From assembly GCF_013374995.1 (NCBI RefSeq), contig NZ_CP056030.1, positions 6,308,925 through 6,372,924 of the forward strand: a stretch of DNA of 64,000 nt. The letters run 5' to 3'. Positions 7,625 through 15,818 of the stretch are shown here, in pieces. Origin of the DNA: Pseudomonas eucalypticola (lineage in GTDB: Bacteria; Pseudomonadota; Gammaproteobacteria; Pseudomonadales; Pseudomonadaceae). Under the pieces are notes generated by a model that had not been told where the DNA came from, ran no database searches, and saw only the letters and a program-made list of their open reading frames with translations. Numbering within the stretch: position 1 is the first letter of the stretch; every line of letters starts with the position of its first letter. A program made the position numbers and the translations under genes.

Positions 7625-8293
7625 ATGTCCAACCCCCTCACCGACTGGCAACCGGCTGTATTGCCCAGCGGTTCGACGCTGCAGGGCCGCTTCATCCGCC
7701 TGGAGAAACTCGACGTCGCTCACCATGGCGATGATCTGTGGGCCGCCTTGCAGGGCCCCGACCCGAAGCTATGGGATTACCTGCCATACGGACCGTTTGC
7801 CGAGCGTGGCCTGTTCGATGCGTGGCTGAAAGGCCAGGCCGCCGGCAGCGACCCGATGTTCTACACGGTGCTCGACAAGGCCACCGGCAGGGCCGAAGGC
7901 ATCCTCAGCCTGATGTCCATCGTGCCGGAGCACGGACGTATCGAGATAGGCCACGTGGCCTTCGGTGCGCCTATGCAACGCACACCGAAAAGCACCGAGG
8001 CGGTGTACTTGCTCGCCAAGCTGGCCTTCGCCCTGGGTAACCGCCGGCTCGAGTGGAAGTGCAACAACGACAACGCGCGCTCCAGGCAAGCAGCCGAGCG
8101 TTTGGGCTTCACGTTCGAGGGGGTCTTCCGCCAACACATGATCGTCAAAGGCCGCAACCGCGACACGGCCTGGTATTCGATCACCGACGCCCAGTGGCCG
8201 CACGTGCATGCCGCGTTCGAGGCCTGGTTGGCCGATGCCAACCAGACCGCGCAGGGTCAACTGAAGACCCTGAGCGAACTTCGCGCCGGTTAA
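7625..8293 (+). CDS. GNAT-family N-acetyltransferase, RimJ/RimL type
   Basis: The 222-aa protein has the layout of RimJ/RimL-like acetyltransferases: an early RFIRLEKLD, then GRIEIGHVAFGAPMQRTPKS and WKCNNDNARSRQAAERLGF, which is the conserved C-terminal neighbourhood. Family members acetylate protein N-termini or small amines. I chose the ATG at 7625 over an in-frame TTG at 7619. It lies 9 bp after the previous GNAT gene, making four genes possibly cotranscribed from the paiB promoter. Its stop overlaps the stop of the convergent methyltransferase gene. Confidence 0.82.
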   Translation: MSNPLTDWQPAVLPSGSTLQGRFIRLEKLDVAHHGDDLWAALQGPDPKLWDYLPYGPFAERGLFDAWLKGQAAGSDPMFYTVLDKATGRAEGILSLMSIVPEHGRIEIGHVAFGAPMQRTPKSTEAVYLLAKLAFALGNRRLEWKCNNDNARSRQAAERLGFTFEGVFRQHMIVKGRNRDTAWYSITDAQWPHVHAAFEAWLADANQTAQGQLKTLSELRAG

Positions 8294-9183
8294 AGACCTG
8301 CCGCCAACACCGCGATGTGCTCCGGGCCGATCCCACAGCACCCGCCAATGTGGGTCGCGCCCCGCGCGCGCCAGTCAGCGGCCCACTGCAGGTAGCCGGG
8401 CGGGTCCAGGTCCTCGCGCAACGGGTCCAGGCCGTCGTTGGCCGTCGCATCCTTGGGCTGCGGGGGGAACGCATTGGCATAAGCGCCGATGGCCACGGCC
8501 GCGCCCATTGCCGCAAAGGTTTCCCGCGCGGCATCGATGGCGGCACCGATCACTTCAGGCTGGCTGCAGTTGAACAGCAGCACCTGCACCCCCAGTTCAG
8601 CCGCGGCCTTGGCCGCGTCCACCACCGGTTCGCCAGAGCGCAGACGCGGCACCTCGTCGGTGTCCTCGTCCTTGAGCGTGAACGACAGCCAGAACGCCTT
8701 GCCATCTGCTGGCAAACCGGCACGGATGGCACGAGCTTCGGCAATGCAGCTTTGGGTCTCGGCCAGCCACAGGTCCACGTGAGGGGACAGCCCCTGAATC
8801 AGCGGTTGCAGTAATTCCGCCACGCGCTGGGGCTGAAACAGGTCTGGGCGATAAGAGCCGAACAACGGCGGCAGCGACCCTGCCACCTGCACGCCCGGTT
8901 GTACATCGGCTGCTTGCCGCGCCAGGCGGCCAGCGACATCGGCCAAGGACTGCCCCTCACGGGCGAAGCGCTCTTCGCCAATATGAAAGGGCACCACCGC
9001 GTAGCTGTTGGTGGTGATGACCTGAGAACCACTGTCGATATAGGCGGTGTGAACATCGCGTACTGCATCCGGCGCTTCGCCCAAGGCCAGCGCAGACCAC
9101 TCGGGCTGACGGAACGGCGCCCCGCGACGCTGCAGCTCCCGGCCCATGCCACCATCGAGAATTACCACTGGCGCTTCAGTCAT
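8290..9183 (-). CDS. Homocysteine S-methyltransferase family protein
   Basis: The 297-aa protein is a TIM-barrel methyltransferase that would move a methyl group to homocysteine to give methionine, with S-methylmethionine or a betaine as donor. The zinc ligands are visible as NCSQPE (about residue 206) and GGCCGIGPEH (about 281-282). The N-terminus VVILDGGMGRELQRRG is standard. I chose the ATG at 9181-9183 (MTEAPVVI). An upstream ATG at 9219 would add 12 unsupported residues. It is divergent from an amino-acid ABC uptake pair, so the pair may import its methyl donor or product. That link is inference. Confidence 0.87.
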   Translation of the reverse strand: MTEAPVVILDGGMGRELQRRGAPFRQPEWSALALGEAPDAVRDVHTAYIDSGSQVITTNSYAVVPFHIGEERFAREGQSLADVAGRLARQAADVQPGVQVAGSLPPLFGSYRPDLFQPQRVAELLQPLIQGLSPHVDLWLAETQSCIAEARAIRAGLPADGKAFWLSFTLKDEDTDEVPRLRSGEPVVDAAKAAAELGVQVLLFNCSQPEVIGAAIDAARETFAAMGAAVAIGAYANAFPPQPKDATANDGLDPLREDLDPPGYLQWAADWRARGATHIGGCCGIGPEHIAVLAAGL

Positions 9184-9293
9184 ATGCAATCTGCTTATAT
9201 CGATATGAAAAAAACTCACTATGAGCGAGTTACTTATAACTATTTAATACGTCACTTCGTCTAACTTACAACCATTTTCTTCAGGGGACTTTC

Positions 9294-10115
9294 GTGAAAC
9301 TACGCGCACTGCTGGGCCTCGGCCTACTGGCTCTGGCCGCCTCCACTCAAGCCGTAGCGGGCGCCACGTTGCAGCGTGTGCAGGACCACAAGGAACTGGT
9401 CGGCGTATTGATGGAAAGCTACCCACCCTTTTCCTTCCTCAACGACCAGAACCAATTGGCCGGCTTCGACGTCGACGTAGCCAAGGCCGTTGCCCAGAAG
9501 CTGGGCGTGACCTTGCGCCTGGAAACCCCATCATGGGACGTGATCGCCGCAGGGCACTGGAGCGGCCGTTACGATATCTGCATCTGCTCGATGACACCGA
9601 GCAAGGCCAGGGCCGAGGTGTTCGACTTCCCGGTGGAGTACTACGCATCGCCGGCGGTGATCGTGGTCAACGCCACTGATGACCGCATTCACTCGGCCAA
9701 GGACTTGTCGGGCATGACGGTCGGCCTTACCAGCGCTTCCAGCTACGAAAGCTACCTGAATAAGAACCTGGTGATCGAAGGTGCCGAGGACAAGCCCTTG
9801 GTCTATCCCTTCGAGAACGTTCAGATCGCGCCCTACGACACCGACAACGTGGCCTTCCAGGACCTGGCACTGGGCGCCGGCAAGCGCCTGGATGCCATCC
9901 TCACCAACCTGGTTACCGCCCAACCACGCCTGAACCAGGACAAACGTTTCAAGCTGGCCGGGGCGCCACTGTATGAAGAACCCAATTCGGTGGCCATCGA
10001 AAAAGGTGATCCGCAATGGGATGCCAAAGTGCGTCAGGTGTTCGCCGAACTCAAGCAGGACGGCACGTTGAGCAAACTGTCGCAACAGTGGATTGGCGCC
10101 GATATCAGTAAATGA
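9294..10115 (+). CDS. Amino-acid ABC transporter substrate-binding protein
   Basis: The 273-aa protein has a classical signal peptide (MKLRALLGLGLLALAASTQA) and the SBP family-3 fold: YPPFSFLNDQNQLAGFDVDVAKAVA, then AKDLSGMTVGL and VFAELKQDGTLSKLSQQW. It would bind a polar amino acid or cystine-like ligand in the periplasm. The GTG at 9294 follows AGGGGAC at 9283-9289. Its stop overlaps the permease ATG by 4 bp. The 110-bp upstream gap is AT-rich and contains ATATCGATAT at 9197-9206. Confidence 0.88.
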   Translation: MKLRALLGLGLLALAASTQAVAGATLQRVQDHKELVGVLMESYPPFSFLNDQNQLAGFDVDVAKAVAQKLGVTLRLETPSWDVIAAGHWSGRYDICICSMTPSKARAEVFDFPVEYYASPAVIVVNATDDRIHSAKDLSGMTVGLTSASSYESYLNKNLVIEGAEDKPLVYPFENVQIAPYDTDNVAFQDLALGAGKRLDAILTNLVTAQPRLNQDKRFKLAGAPLYEEPNSVAIEKGDPQWDAKVRQVFAELKQDGTLSKLSQQWIGADISK

Positions 10116-10945
10116 CTTCCTTCCAGCCCCCACGCCCACCGCAGCAGGTTCGCCCGAGCCTGTTGCAACGAGTTTTCGGTTTCCGCACCCGGCTGTACCT
10201 GACCTGGGCAGCGATGTTCTGCCTGTTCGCCGGGTTCTTCCTGAGCTTTGACCTGAAACTGTCGATCATCGCCGACAAGTTGCCGAACCTGATCGGCCTG
10301 CACGTGGCACCCAATGGTTTCCTGCAGGGTGCAGCCCTGACACTATTCCTGTGCGTGTGCTCGATCGTGGTGTCCGTGCTGCTGGGGTTCGTCACTGCCT
10401 TGGCGCGCTTGTCCAGCAGCGCCGTGGCCTTCGGCGTAGCGAGCTTCTATGCGTCGTTTTTTCGCGGCACACCGCTGCTGATCCAGATTCTGCTGATTTA
10501 CCTGGGCCTGCCGCAGCTGGGCATCGTGCCGGGCGCCATCAGCGCAGGCATCATCGCGCTGTCGCTGAACTACGGTGCCTACCTGAGTGAAATCTTCCGT
10601 GCGGGCATCATCGGCGTCGCCACTGGCCAGCGCGAGGCTGCCTTGGCGCTGGGCCTGCGTCCGGCGCAGATCTTCTGGCGCGTCACCCTGCCCCAGGCCA
10701 TGCGCACCATCATCCCACCCACGGCCAACCAGTTCATCTCGATGCTGAAGGACTCGTCGCTGATCTCGGTGATGGGGGTATGGGAAGTGATGTTCCTGGC
10801 ACAGTCCTACGGGCGGTCCAGCTATCGCTATATCGAAATGCTGACCACGGCGGCGGTCCTGTACTGGATCATGTCCATTGGCATGGAGCTGCTGCAGGCG
10901 CGCCTGGAAGCGTATTACGGCAAGGCCTATCGCGAACGCCGCTGA
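10112..10945 (+). CDS. Amino-acid ABC transporter permease, HisM/GlnP type
   Basis: The 277-aa membrane protein has an N-terminal extension of about 60 residues and then the HisMQ permease core (GAALTLFLCVCSIVVSVLLG, FFRGTPLLIQILLIY). The ATPase-contact EAA loop is in QREAALALGLRPAQIFWRVT near residue 170. It is coupled to the substrate-binding protein by an ATGA overlap. No ATP-binding subunit follows, because a terminator and the convergent pyruvate carboxylase genes come next. The importer must therefore borrow an ATPase encoded elsewhere or be inactive. Confidence 0.88.
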   Translation: MTSFQPPRPPQQVRPSLLQRVFGFRTRLYLTWAAMFCLFAGFFLSFDLKLSIIADKLPNLIGLHVAPNGFLQGAALTLFLCVCSIVVSVLLGFVTALARLSSSAVAFGVASFYASFFRGTPLLIQILLIYLGLPQLGIVPGAISAGIIALSLNYGAYLSEIFRAGIIGVATGQREAALALGLRPAQIFWRVTLPQAMRTIIPPTANQFISMLKDSSLISVMGVWEVMFLAQSYGRSSYRYIEMLTTAAVLYWIMSIGMELLQARLEAYYGKAYRERR

Positions 10946-10947
10946 AC

Positions 10948-10971
10948 AAAAAAGGGAGGCCGAAGCCTCCC
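10948..10971 (-). terminator. Rho-independent terminator of the pycAB operon
   Basis: The perfect stem GGGAGGC / GCCTCCC (10954-10960 and 10965-10971) has a 4-nt loop. On the minus strand it is followed by a run of six T, which fits termination downstream of pycB, whose stop is at 11000. The position between convergent genes may also stop readthrough from the ABC permease. Confidence 0.85.
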
Positions 10972-10999
10972 CGAGGTAAAGCAGGTAGCTGGCTGAAGA

Positions 11000-12808
11000 T
11001 CAGCCAACGATCTCGATCAGGATTTCGCCCGGGTTCACCCGGTCGCCCTTGGCAATGTGGATGGCCGTCACCTTGCCAGCCACCGGCGCCTGCACTTCGG
11101 TTTCCATCTTCATCGCCTCAGTGATCAACAGCGCCTGGCCTGCCTTGACCACATCGCCTTCCTTGACCAGCACATCGACGATGTTGCCCGGCATGGTGGT
11201 GCTGACATGGCCCGGCTCGCTGGCCTGCTTGCGCTTGCCGATGCCCCCGCCCACGAATTCGTTGAGCGGTTCGAATACCACTTCTTCCGGCATGCCATCG
11301 ATGGACAGATAGAAGTGGCGCATGCCTTCGGCTTTCACACCCACGCCGGTGATATCCACACGGTAGGTTTCGCCGTGCACATCGATGACGAACTCGGTCG
11401 GTACACCCTCACCGCCCGCCGACGGCGCTTTACCTGGTTCGGGAATGGGCAGCAGTACTTCAGGGGTCAACTTGCCGGCGGCGCGCTCTTCGAGGAACTT
11501 GCGGCCAATGTCGGGGAACATGGCGTAGGTCAGTACATCTTCTTCCGACGTGGCCAGGGTGCCGATCTCACCGCGCAGGCGCACCATTTCCGGCTTCAGC
11601 AGGTCGGCAGGGCGCACGTCGATCACGTCTTCGCTACCGATGGCCTGGCGGCGCAGTTTCTCATTGACCTGGCCGGGGGCCTGGCCGTAACCGCCCTGCA
11701 GGTACAGCTTCACTTCATTGGTGATGGTTTTGTAGCGCTCGCCGGCCAACACGTTGAAGAACGCCTGGGTGCCGACGATCTGCGAAGTCGGGGTCACCAA
11801 CGGCGGGTAGCCCAGGTCTTCGCGTACCCGTGGGATCTCGGCCAGCACTTCGTTCATGCGGCTCAGGGCGCCCTGCTCCTTGAGCTGGTTGGCCAGGTTG
11901 GAAATCATCCCGCCGGGCACCTGGTTCACCTGAACGCGGGTGTCGACGGCGGTGAATTCGCTTTCGAACTGGTGGTACTTCTTGCGCACTGCATAGAAGT
12001 ACAGGCCGATCTCCTGCAGCAGCTCCAGGCTCAGGCCGGTGTCGAATTCGCTGCCCTTGAGCGCCGCGACCATGGACTCGGTGCCCGGGTGGCTGGTGCC
12101 CCAGGCGAAGCTGGAAATAGCCGTGTCGATATGGTCGGCACCGTTTTCCACGGCCTTGAGCTGGCACATGGCGGCCAGGCCGGCGGTGTCGTGGGAGTGG
12201 ATGAACACCGGCAGCGACTGCTCGGCTTTCAGCGCCTTGACCAACTCACCCGTGGCATAAGGAGTGAGCAGGCCGGCCATGTCCTTGATCGCGACAGAAT
12301 CGCAGCCCATGGCTTCCATTGTCTTGGCCTGCTCCACGAACGCCTTGATGGTGTGCACCGGGCTGGTGGTGTAGGCGATGGTGCCCTGGGCATGCTTGCC
12401 GGCTGCTTTCACCGCTTCAATCGCCACGCGCAAGTTACGCACATCGTTCATGGCGTCGAAGATGCGGAAAACATCGATGCCGTTGACCGCCGCCTTGGCG
12501 ACAAAGGCGCGCACCACGTCATCGCTGTAGTGGCGGTAGCCCAGCAGGTTCTGGCCACGCAGCAACATCTGCAGGCGGGTATTGGGCAATGCGGCGCGCA
12601 ATTTGCGCAGGCGCTCCCAAGGGTCCTCCTTGAGGAAACGCACACAAGCGTCGAACGTGGCGCCGCCCCACACCTCCAGCGACCAATAGCCAACCTTGTC
12701 GAGCTTGTCGCAGATAGGCAGCATGTCATCGGTGCGCATGCGGGTTGCCAGCAAGGACTGGTGGGCGTCGCGCAGGATAGTGTCGGTAACGAAGATCTTC
12801 TTAGTCAT
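11000..12808 (-). CDS. pycB: Pyruvate carboxylase subunit B (carboxyltransferase plus biotin carrier)
   Basis: The 602-aa protein joins a DRE-TIM carboxyltransferase domain (DTILRDAHQS at residues 8-17, the SHDT metal site, GGMISNLANQL) to a C-terminal biotinyl domain with EAMKMET, the biotin on Lys567. With PycA it carboxylates pyruvate to oxaloacetate for anaplerosis. It is often annotated oadA, but no membrane decarboxylase subunits are nearby. I chose the ATG at 12806-12808 with a GAGGAG site 6 nt upstream on the minus strand. A longer frame to 12856 would start inside the intercistronic repeat. Confidence 0.95.
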   Translation of the reverse strand: MTKKIFVTDTILRDAHQSLLATRMRTDDMLPICDKLDKVGYWSLEVWGGATFDACVRFLKEDPWERLRKLRAALPNTRLQMLLRGQNLLGYRHYSDDVVRAFVAKAAVNGIDVFRIFDAMNDVRNLRVAIEAVKAAGKHAQGTIAYTTSPVHTIKAFVEQAKTMEAMGCDSVAIKDMAGLLTPYATGELVKALKAEQSLPVFIHSHDTAGLAAMCQLKAVENGADHIDTAISSFAWGTSHPGTESMVAALKGSEFDTGLSLELLQEIGLYFYAVRKKYHQFESEFTAVDTRVQVNQVPGGMISNLANQLKEQGALSRMNEVLAEIPRVREDLGYPPLVTPTSQIVGTQAFFNVLAGERYKTITNEVKLYLQGGYGQAPGQVNEKLRRQAIGSEDVIDVRPADLLKPEMVRLRGEIGTLATSEEDVLTYAMFPDIGRKFLEERAAGKLTPEVLLPIPEPGKAPSAGGEGVPTEFVIDVHGETYRVDITGVGVKAEGMRHFYLSIDGMPEEVVFEPLNEFVGGGIGKRKQASEPGHVSTTMPGNIVDVLVKEGDVVKAGQALLITEAMKMETEVQAPVAGKVTAIHIAKGDRVNPGEILIEIVG

Positions 12809-12823
12809 TGGTATCTCCTCATG

Positions 12824-12907
12824 AGCCGCGAGCTTCAAGCTGCAAGCGGCAAGCAAAGGCGCCAGGGGCGCGCACTACTTGCAGCGTTCAACGTGCAGCT
12901 CGCGGCT
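12824..12907. repeat. Intercistronic stem-loop element between pycA and pycB
   Basis: A perfect 11-bp inverted repeat (AGCCGCGAGCT at 12824-12834, AGCTCGCGGCT at 12897-12907) closes a loop containing the further repeat motifs CAAGCTGCAAGCGGCAAGC and TTGCAGCGTTCAACG. Such elements inside an operon can act as mRNA stabilisers or processing sites and could set different PycA and PycB levels. The folding is visible. The role is inference. Confidence 0.65.
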
Positions 12908-12912
12908 GCTGT

Positions 12913-14328
12913 TCATAGCCCTGCGTGGGCGGCGATGGCGGCGGCGATGGCCAGGGCCAGCTCTTCGGGTTTGCGCTTGATCGAGTAGTTGGTCAGTCCA
13001 GGGTGGCTTTCCACGAAGCTGGTGTTGAACTGGCCGCTACGGAATTCCGGGTTGCGCAGGATTTCCTGGTAGTAGGCGGCGGTGGTCTTGACCCCCTGCA
13101 CGCGCATGTCGTCCAGCGCCCGTAAGCCACGGTCCATGGCCTCTTCCCAGGTCAGCGCCCACACCACCAGTTTCAGGCACATGGAGTCATAGAACGGTGG
13201 AATGGTGTAGCCGGTATAGATCGCCGTATCCGTGCGCACACCAGGGCCGCCTGGGGCGTAGTAGCGGGTGATCTTGCCGAAGCTGGGCAGGAAGTTGTTC
13301 TTCGGGTCTTCGGCGTTGATACGGAACTGCAACGCGAAGCCACGGTGCTGGATGTCTTCCTGCTTCACCGACAGCGGCAGCCCCGAGGCAATGCGGATCT
13401 GCTCGCGAACAATGTCGATGCCGGTGATTTCCTCGGTGATGGTGTGTTCCACCTGCACCCGCGTGTTCATTTCCATGAAGTACACCTCGCCCTCGGCGAG
13501 CAGGAACTCCACGGTACCGGCGTTCTCGTAGCCCACCGCCCTGGCGGCGCGCACGGCCAGGTCGCCGATATAGGCGCGCTGCTCGGGGGTAAGCTGCGGG
13601 CTGGGGGCGATTTCGATGAGCTTCTGGTTACGGCGCTGGATGGAACAGTCGCGCTCGAACAGGTGCACCACGTTGCCGAAACTGTCACCCAGGATCTGCG
13701 CCTCGATGTGCTTGGGGTTGACGATGCACTTTTCCAGGAACACTTCGGCGGAGCCAAAGGCCTTGGTCGCCTCGGAAATCACCCGGGGGAAGTTCTGCTC
13801 CAGTTCCTCACGGCTGTTACAGCGGCGGATGCCACGGCCACCGCCGCCAGAGGTGGCCTTGAGCATCACCGGGTAACCAATGCGCTCGCCTTCGGCCAGG
13901 GCTTCCTCGATATCGGCCACGTTGCCTTCGGTGCCGGGGGTCACCGGCACACCGGCCTTGATCATGCTGCGGCGCGCTTCGGTCTTGTCACCCATGCGGC
14001 GGATGACTTCCGCCGAAGGGCCGATGAATTTGATACCACGCTCGGCACAGATATCAGCCAGCTCAGGGTTTTCCGACAGAAAACCGTAACCGGGATGCAG
14101 CGCGTCACAGCCGGTCTCCACCGCCAGGTTCACCAGCTTGCGCGGGTTCAGGTAACCGGCCAGTGGCTCGGCACCAATGCTGTAGGCCTCGTCAGCACGT
14201 TTGACGTGCAAGGCGTGGCGATCGGCGTCGGAGTAGATCGCGACGGAGCGAATGCCCATTTCGGCGCAGGCACGTACGATGCGTACGGCGATTTCACCAC
14301 GGTTGGCGATCAGGATCTTTTTTATCAC
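12913..14328 (-). CDS. pycA: Pyruvate carboxylase subunit A (biotin carboxylase)
   Basis: The 471-aa protein has the complete biotin carboxylase architecture: KILIANRGEIAVRI at the start, HPGYGFLSEN, the glycine-rich ATP-grasp loop SGGGGRGIR, and the EMNTRVQVEH signature with its metal-binding acids. It uses ATP and bicarbonate to carboxylate biotin on PycB. It precedes pycB in one operon, separated by a structured gap of about 100 bp, and is divergent from a LysR gene that matches the pycR position in Pseudomonas. It differs from acetyl-CoA carboxylase AccC by this context rather than by a decisive motif. Confidence 0.93.
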   Translation of the reverse strand: MIKKILIANRGEIAVRIVRACAEMGIRSVAIYSDADRHALHVKRADEAYSIGAEPLAGYLNPRKLVNLAVETGCDALHPGYGFLSENPELADICAERGIKFIGPSAEVIRRMGDKTEARRSMIKAGVPVTPGTEGNVADIEEALAEGERIGYPVMLKATSGGGGRGIRRCNSREELEQNFPRVISEATKAFGSAEVFLEKCIVNPKHIEAQILGDSFGNVVHLFERDCSIQRRNQKLIEIAPSPQLTPEQRAYIGDLAVRAARAVGYENAGTVEFLLAEGEVYFMEMNTRVQVEHTITEEITGIDIVREQIRIASGLPLSVKQEDIQHRGFALQFRINAEDPKNNFLPSFGKITRYYAPGGPGVRTDTAIYTGYTIPPFYDSMCLKLVVWALTWEEAMDRGLRALDDMRVQGVKTTAAYYQEILRNPEFRSGQFNTSFVESHPGLTNYSIKRKPEELALAIAAAIAAHAGL

Positions 14329-14432
14329 TTGGATTTCCTCGACCGTTGACTATCGGGCTGGGCTGACCCAGCCGGCGCATGACCCGGCCCGCTTGGCCAG
14401 TCGCCAATTAACAGTAGCGTCCTGCAACAATT

Positions 14433-14489
14433 AACAAAAATCAATATTTGTTAGGTCAGCCATAAAGGAAACCTTATAGTTATGGTTTC
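14433..14489. promoter_or_regulatory. Two dyads in the pycA-pycR divergent promoter, candidate LysR sites
   Basis: AACAAA...TTTGTT (14433-14438 and 14447-14452) and GAAACC...GGTTTC (14468-14473 and 14484-14489) are perfect 6-bp inverted repeats. They are spaced 8 and 10 nt and lie in an AT-rich stretch between pycA and pycR. LysR regulators typically hold an interrupted dyad plus a nearby activation site, so the pair fits autoregulation and pycAB control. Confidence 0.5.
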
Positions 14490-14515
14490 AGACCACCTGC
14501 AGCGAGGCGTGATAC

Positions 14516-15478
14516 ATGCGTAAGTCATTGATGCGTATGACATTACGGCAACTTCAGATTTTCAATGAGGTGTGTGACCTGCGCTCTTACAGCCGCGCTG
14601 CGGAGGAAATGTCACTGACACAACCGGCCGTCAGCCTGCAAATTCGCCAGCTTGAAGAGCTAGTGGGCCAGCCATTGTTCGAATACGTGGGTAAAAAGCT
14701 CTACCTCACCGAGGCCGCCGAAGCACTGCAACGGGCCAGCCGCGACATCTTCGGACGCCTGGAAAACTTCGACATGCAGCTCTCCGACATGCAGGGGTCG
14801 CTGCAGGGCCAATTGAAACTGGCAGTGGAGTCCAGCGCCAAATACTTCGTCCCCCACCTGTTCGCGGCCTTCAAGCGCCAGCACCCAGAGGTAAACCTTA
14901 GCCTGACGGTATGCAACCGTGCACAGGCCATCCGTCGCCTGTCGGATAACCGCGACGACCTGATCATCATGTCGATGGTGCCCCAGGACATGGGGCTGGA
15001 GTTCATGCCGTTCCTGAACAACCCGATCGTCGCCGTGGCGCCGCCGGACCACCCCCTGTGCAAGCTGGACCGCCTGCGCCTGCAAGACCTGGAGCCACAC
15101 ACGCTGCTGATGCGCGAACAGGGCTCAGGCACCCGCATGGCTTGCGAAGAGTATTTCAAGGAGAAACGCGTGCACTTCACGCAGACGCTGGAGGTGGCCA
15201 ATGCCGACGCCCAGCGCGAAAGCGTCATCGCCGGTCTTGGCCTGGCCCTGTTGACCCGCCATGCGCTGAACATGGAGTTGGCCACAGGGGTGCTCAAAGA
15301 ATTACCGGTCGAAGAACTGCCGCTTTATCGCAGTTGGTGCATCGTGCAAGCCAAGACCAAGCGCCTTTCACCCGTGGCCCTGGCATTCCAGGCATTCATT
15401 CGCACGGAACGCGTGCAGATCACTGCCCTGGCTGAGCGTTTTTCAGGCCGGTTGCCGACGCTGCCTGCCAGTAGTTGA
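14516..15478 (+). CDS. pycR: LysR-family transcriptional regulator of pyruvate carboxylase
   Basis: The 320-aa LysR protein has its helix-turn-helix at about residues 8-67 (FNEVCDLRSYSRAAEEMSLTQPAVSLQIRQLE) and a periplasmic-binding-type effector domain. It is divergent from pycA, the arrangement described for PycR in P. aeruginosa. ATGs at 14516, 14531 and 14537 are possible. I kept 14516 because GAGG lies 8 nt before it. The 3' end overlaps a small gene on the other strand by 59 bp. The symbol rests on gene position plus family. Confidence 0.82.
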   Translation: MRKSLMRMTLRQLQIFNEVCDLRSYSRAAEEMSLTQPAVSLQIRQLEELVGQPLFEYVGKKLYLTEAAEALQRASRDIFGRLENFDMQLSDMQGSLQGQLKLAVESSAKYFVPHLFAAFKRQHPEVNLSLTVCNRAQAIRRLSDNRDDLIIMSMVPQDMGLEFMPFLNNPIVAVAPPDHPLCKLDRLRLQDLEPHTLLMREQGSGTRMACEEYFKEKRVHFTQTLEVANADAQRESVIAGLGLALLTRHALNMELATGVLKELPVEELPLYRSWCIVQAKTKRLSPVALAFQAFIRTERVQITALAERFSGRLPTLPASS

Positions 15479-15638
15479 AGGTATCGGAGTCGGGATAGTC
15501 GGAGATTTCCTGCAGCAGACGGCGCTGCTCGGAATAGCTTTCGATCGCGCGGCGAAATTCCATGCGGCGCTGGTCTTCCTGCTGACGCTTGGTCTGCTTG
15601 CTGCCTTGCTCCTGCAAGCCATCGAAGTAACGAGCCAT
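15420..15638 (-). CDS. Small hypothetical protein, charged and coiled
   Basis: The 72-aa product (MARYFDGLQEQGSKQTKRQQ...) is highly charged, with a helical central part rich in Arg, Glu and Gln, and no membrane segment. I do not recognise its function. The start is supported by GGGAGA 6 nt upstream on the minus strand. Its last 20 codons overlap the 3' end of pycR tail to tail. High-GC overlap makes a spurious frame possible, but the good ribosome site and non-random composition favour a real gene. Confidence 0.55.
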   Translation of the reverse strand: MARYFDGLQEQGSKQTKRQQEDQRRMEFRRAIESYSEQRRLLQEISDYPDSDTFNYWQAASATGLKNAQPGQ

Positions 15639-15735
15639 TGCGTGTCTCCCAGTTCGAGTGCGGGGAGTTCAGACTGGGCTCGGGCGGTTACGATTGTGGG
15701 GCACAGGTGTGACTGTTCGGTTAAATCTGTGCTGC

Positions 15736-15780
15736 CGGCTTTCCGAGCTTCGCGCGGCCCCATAGGGATCGCGCGCGTCG
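15736..15780. repeat. Solitary degenerate copy of the 4.4-4.9 kb repeat motif
   Basis: The segment CGGCTTTCCGAGCTTCGCG...CCCCATAGGG closely resembles the core of each unit of the tandem array at 4395-4903 (CTTTCCCGAGCTTCGCC...CCCACAGGGG). It lies in the gap between the small gene and the RpiR gene. A dispersed single copy suggests a repeat family rather than a local duplication only. Confidence 0.55.
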
Positions 15781-15818
15781 TGTCGGACCGGGGAAGCCTG
15801 GTGAGCGGTCAGCGCTAA

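Noticed and set aside
12809..12856. Longer N-terminus for pycB
   Set aside because: It would begin inside the intercistronic stem-loop, while the ATG at 12808 has a strong ribosome site and the family N-terminus.
11057..12988. 643-codon plus-strand frame opposite pycB
   Set aside because: High third-position GC leaves antisense frames open. The product has no recognisable fold, while PycB has all its motifs.
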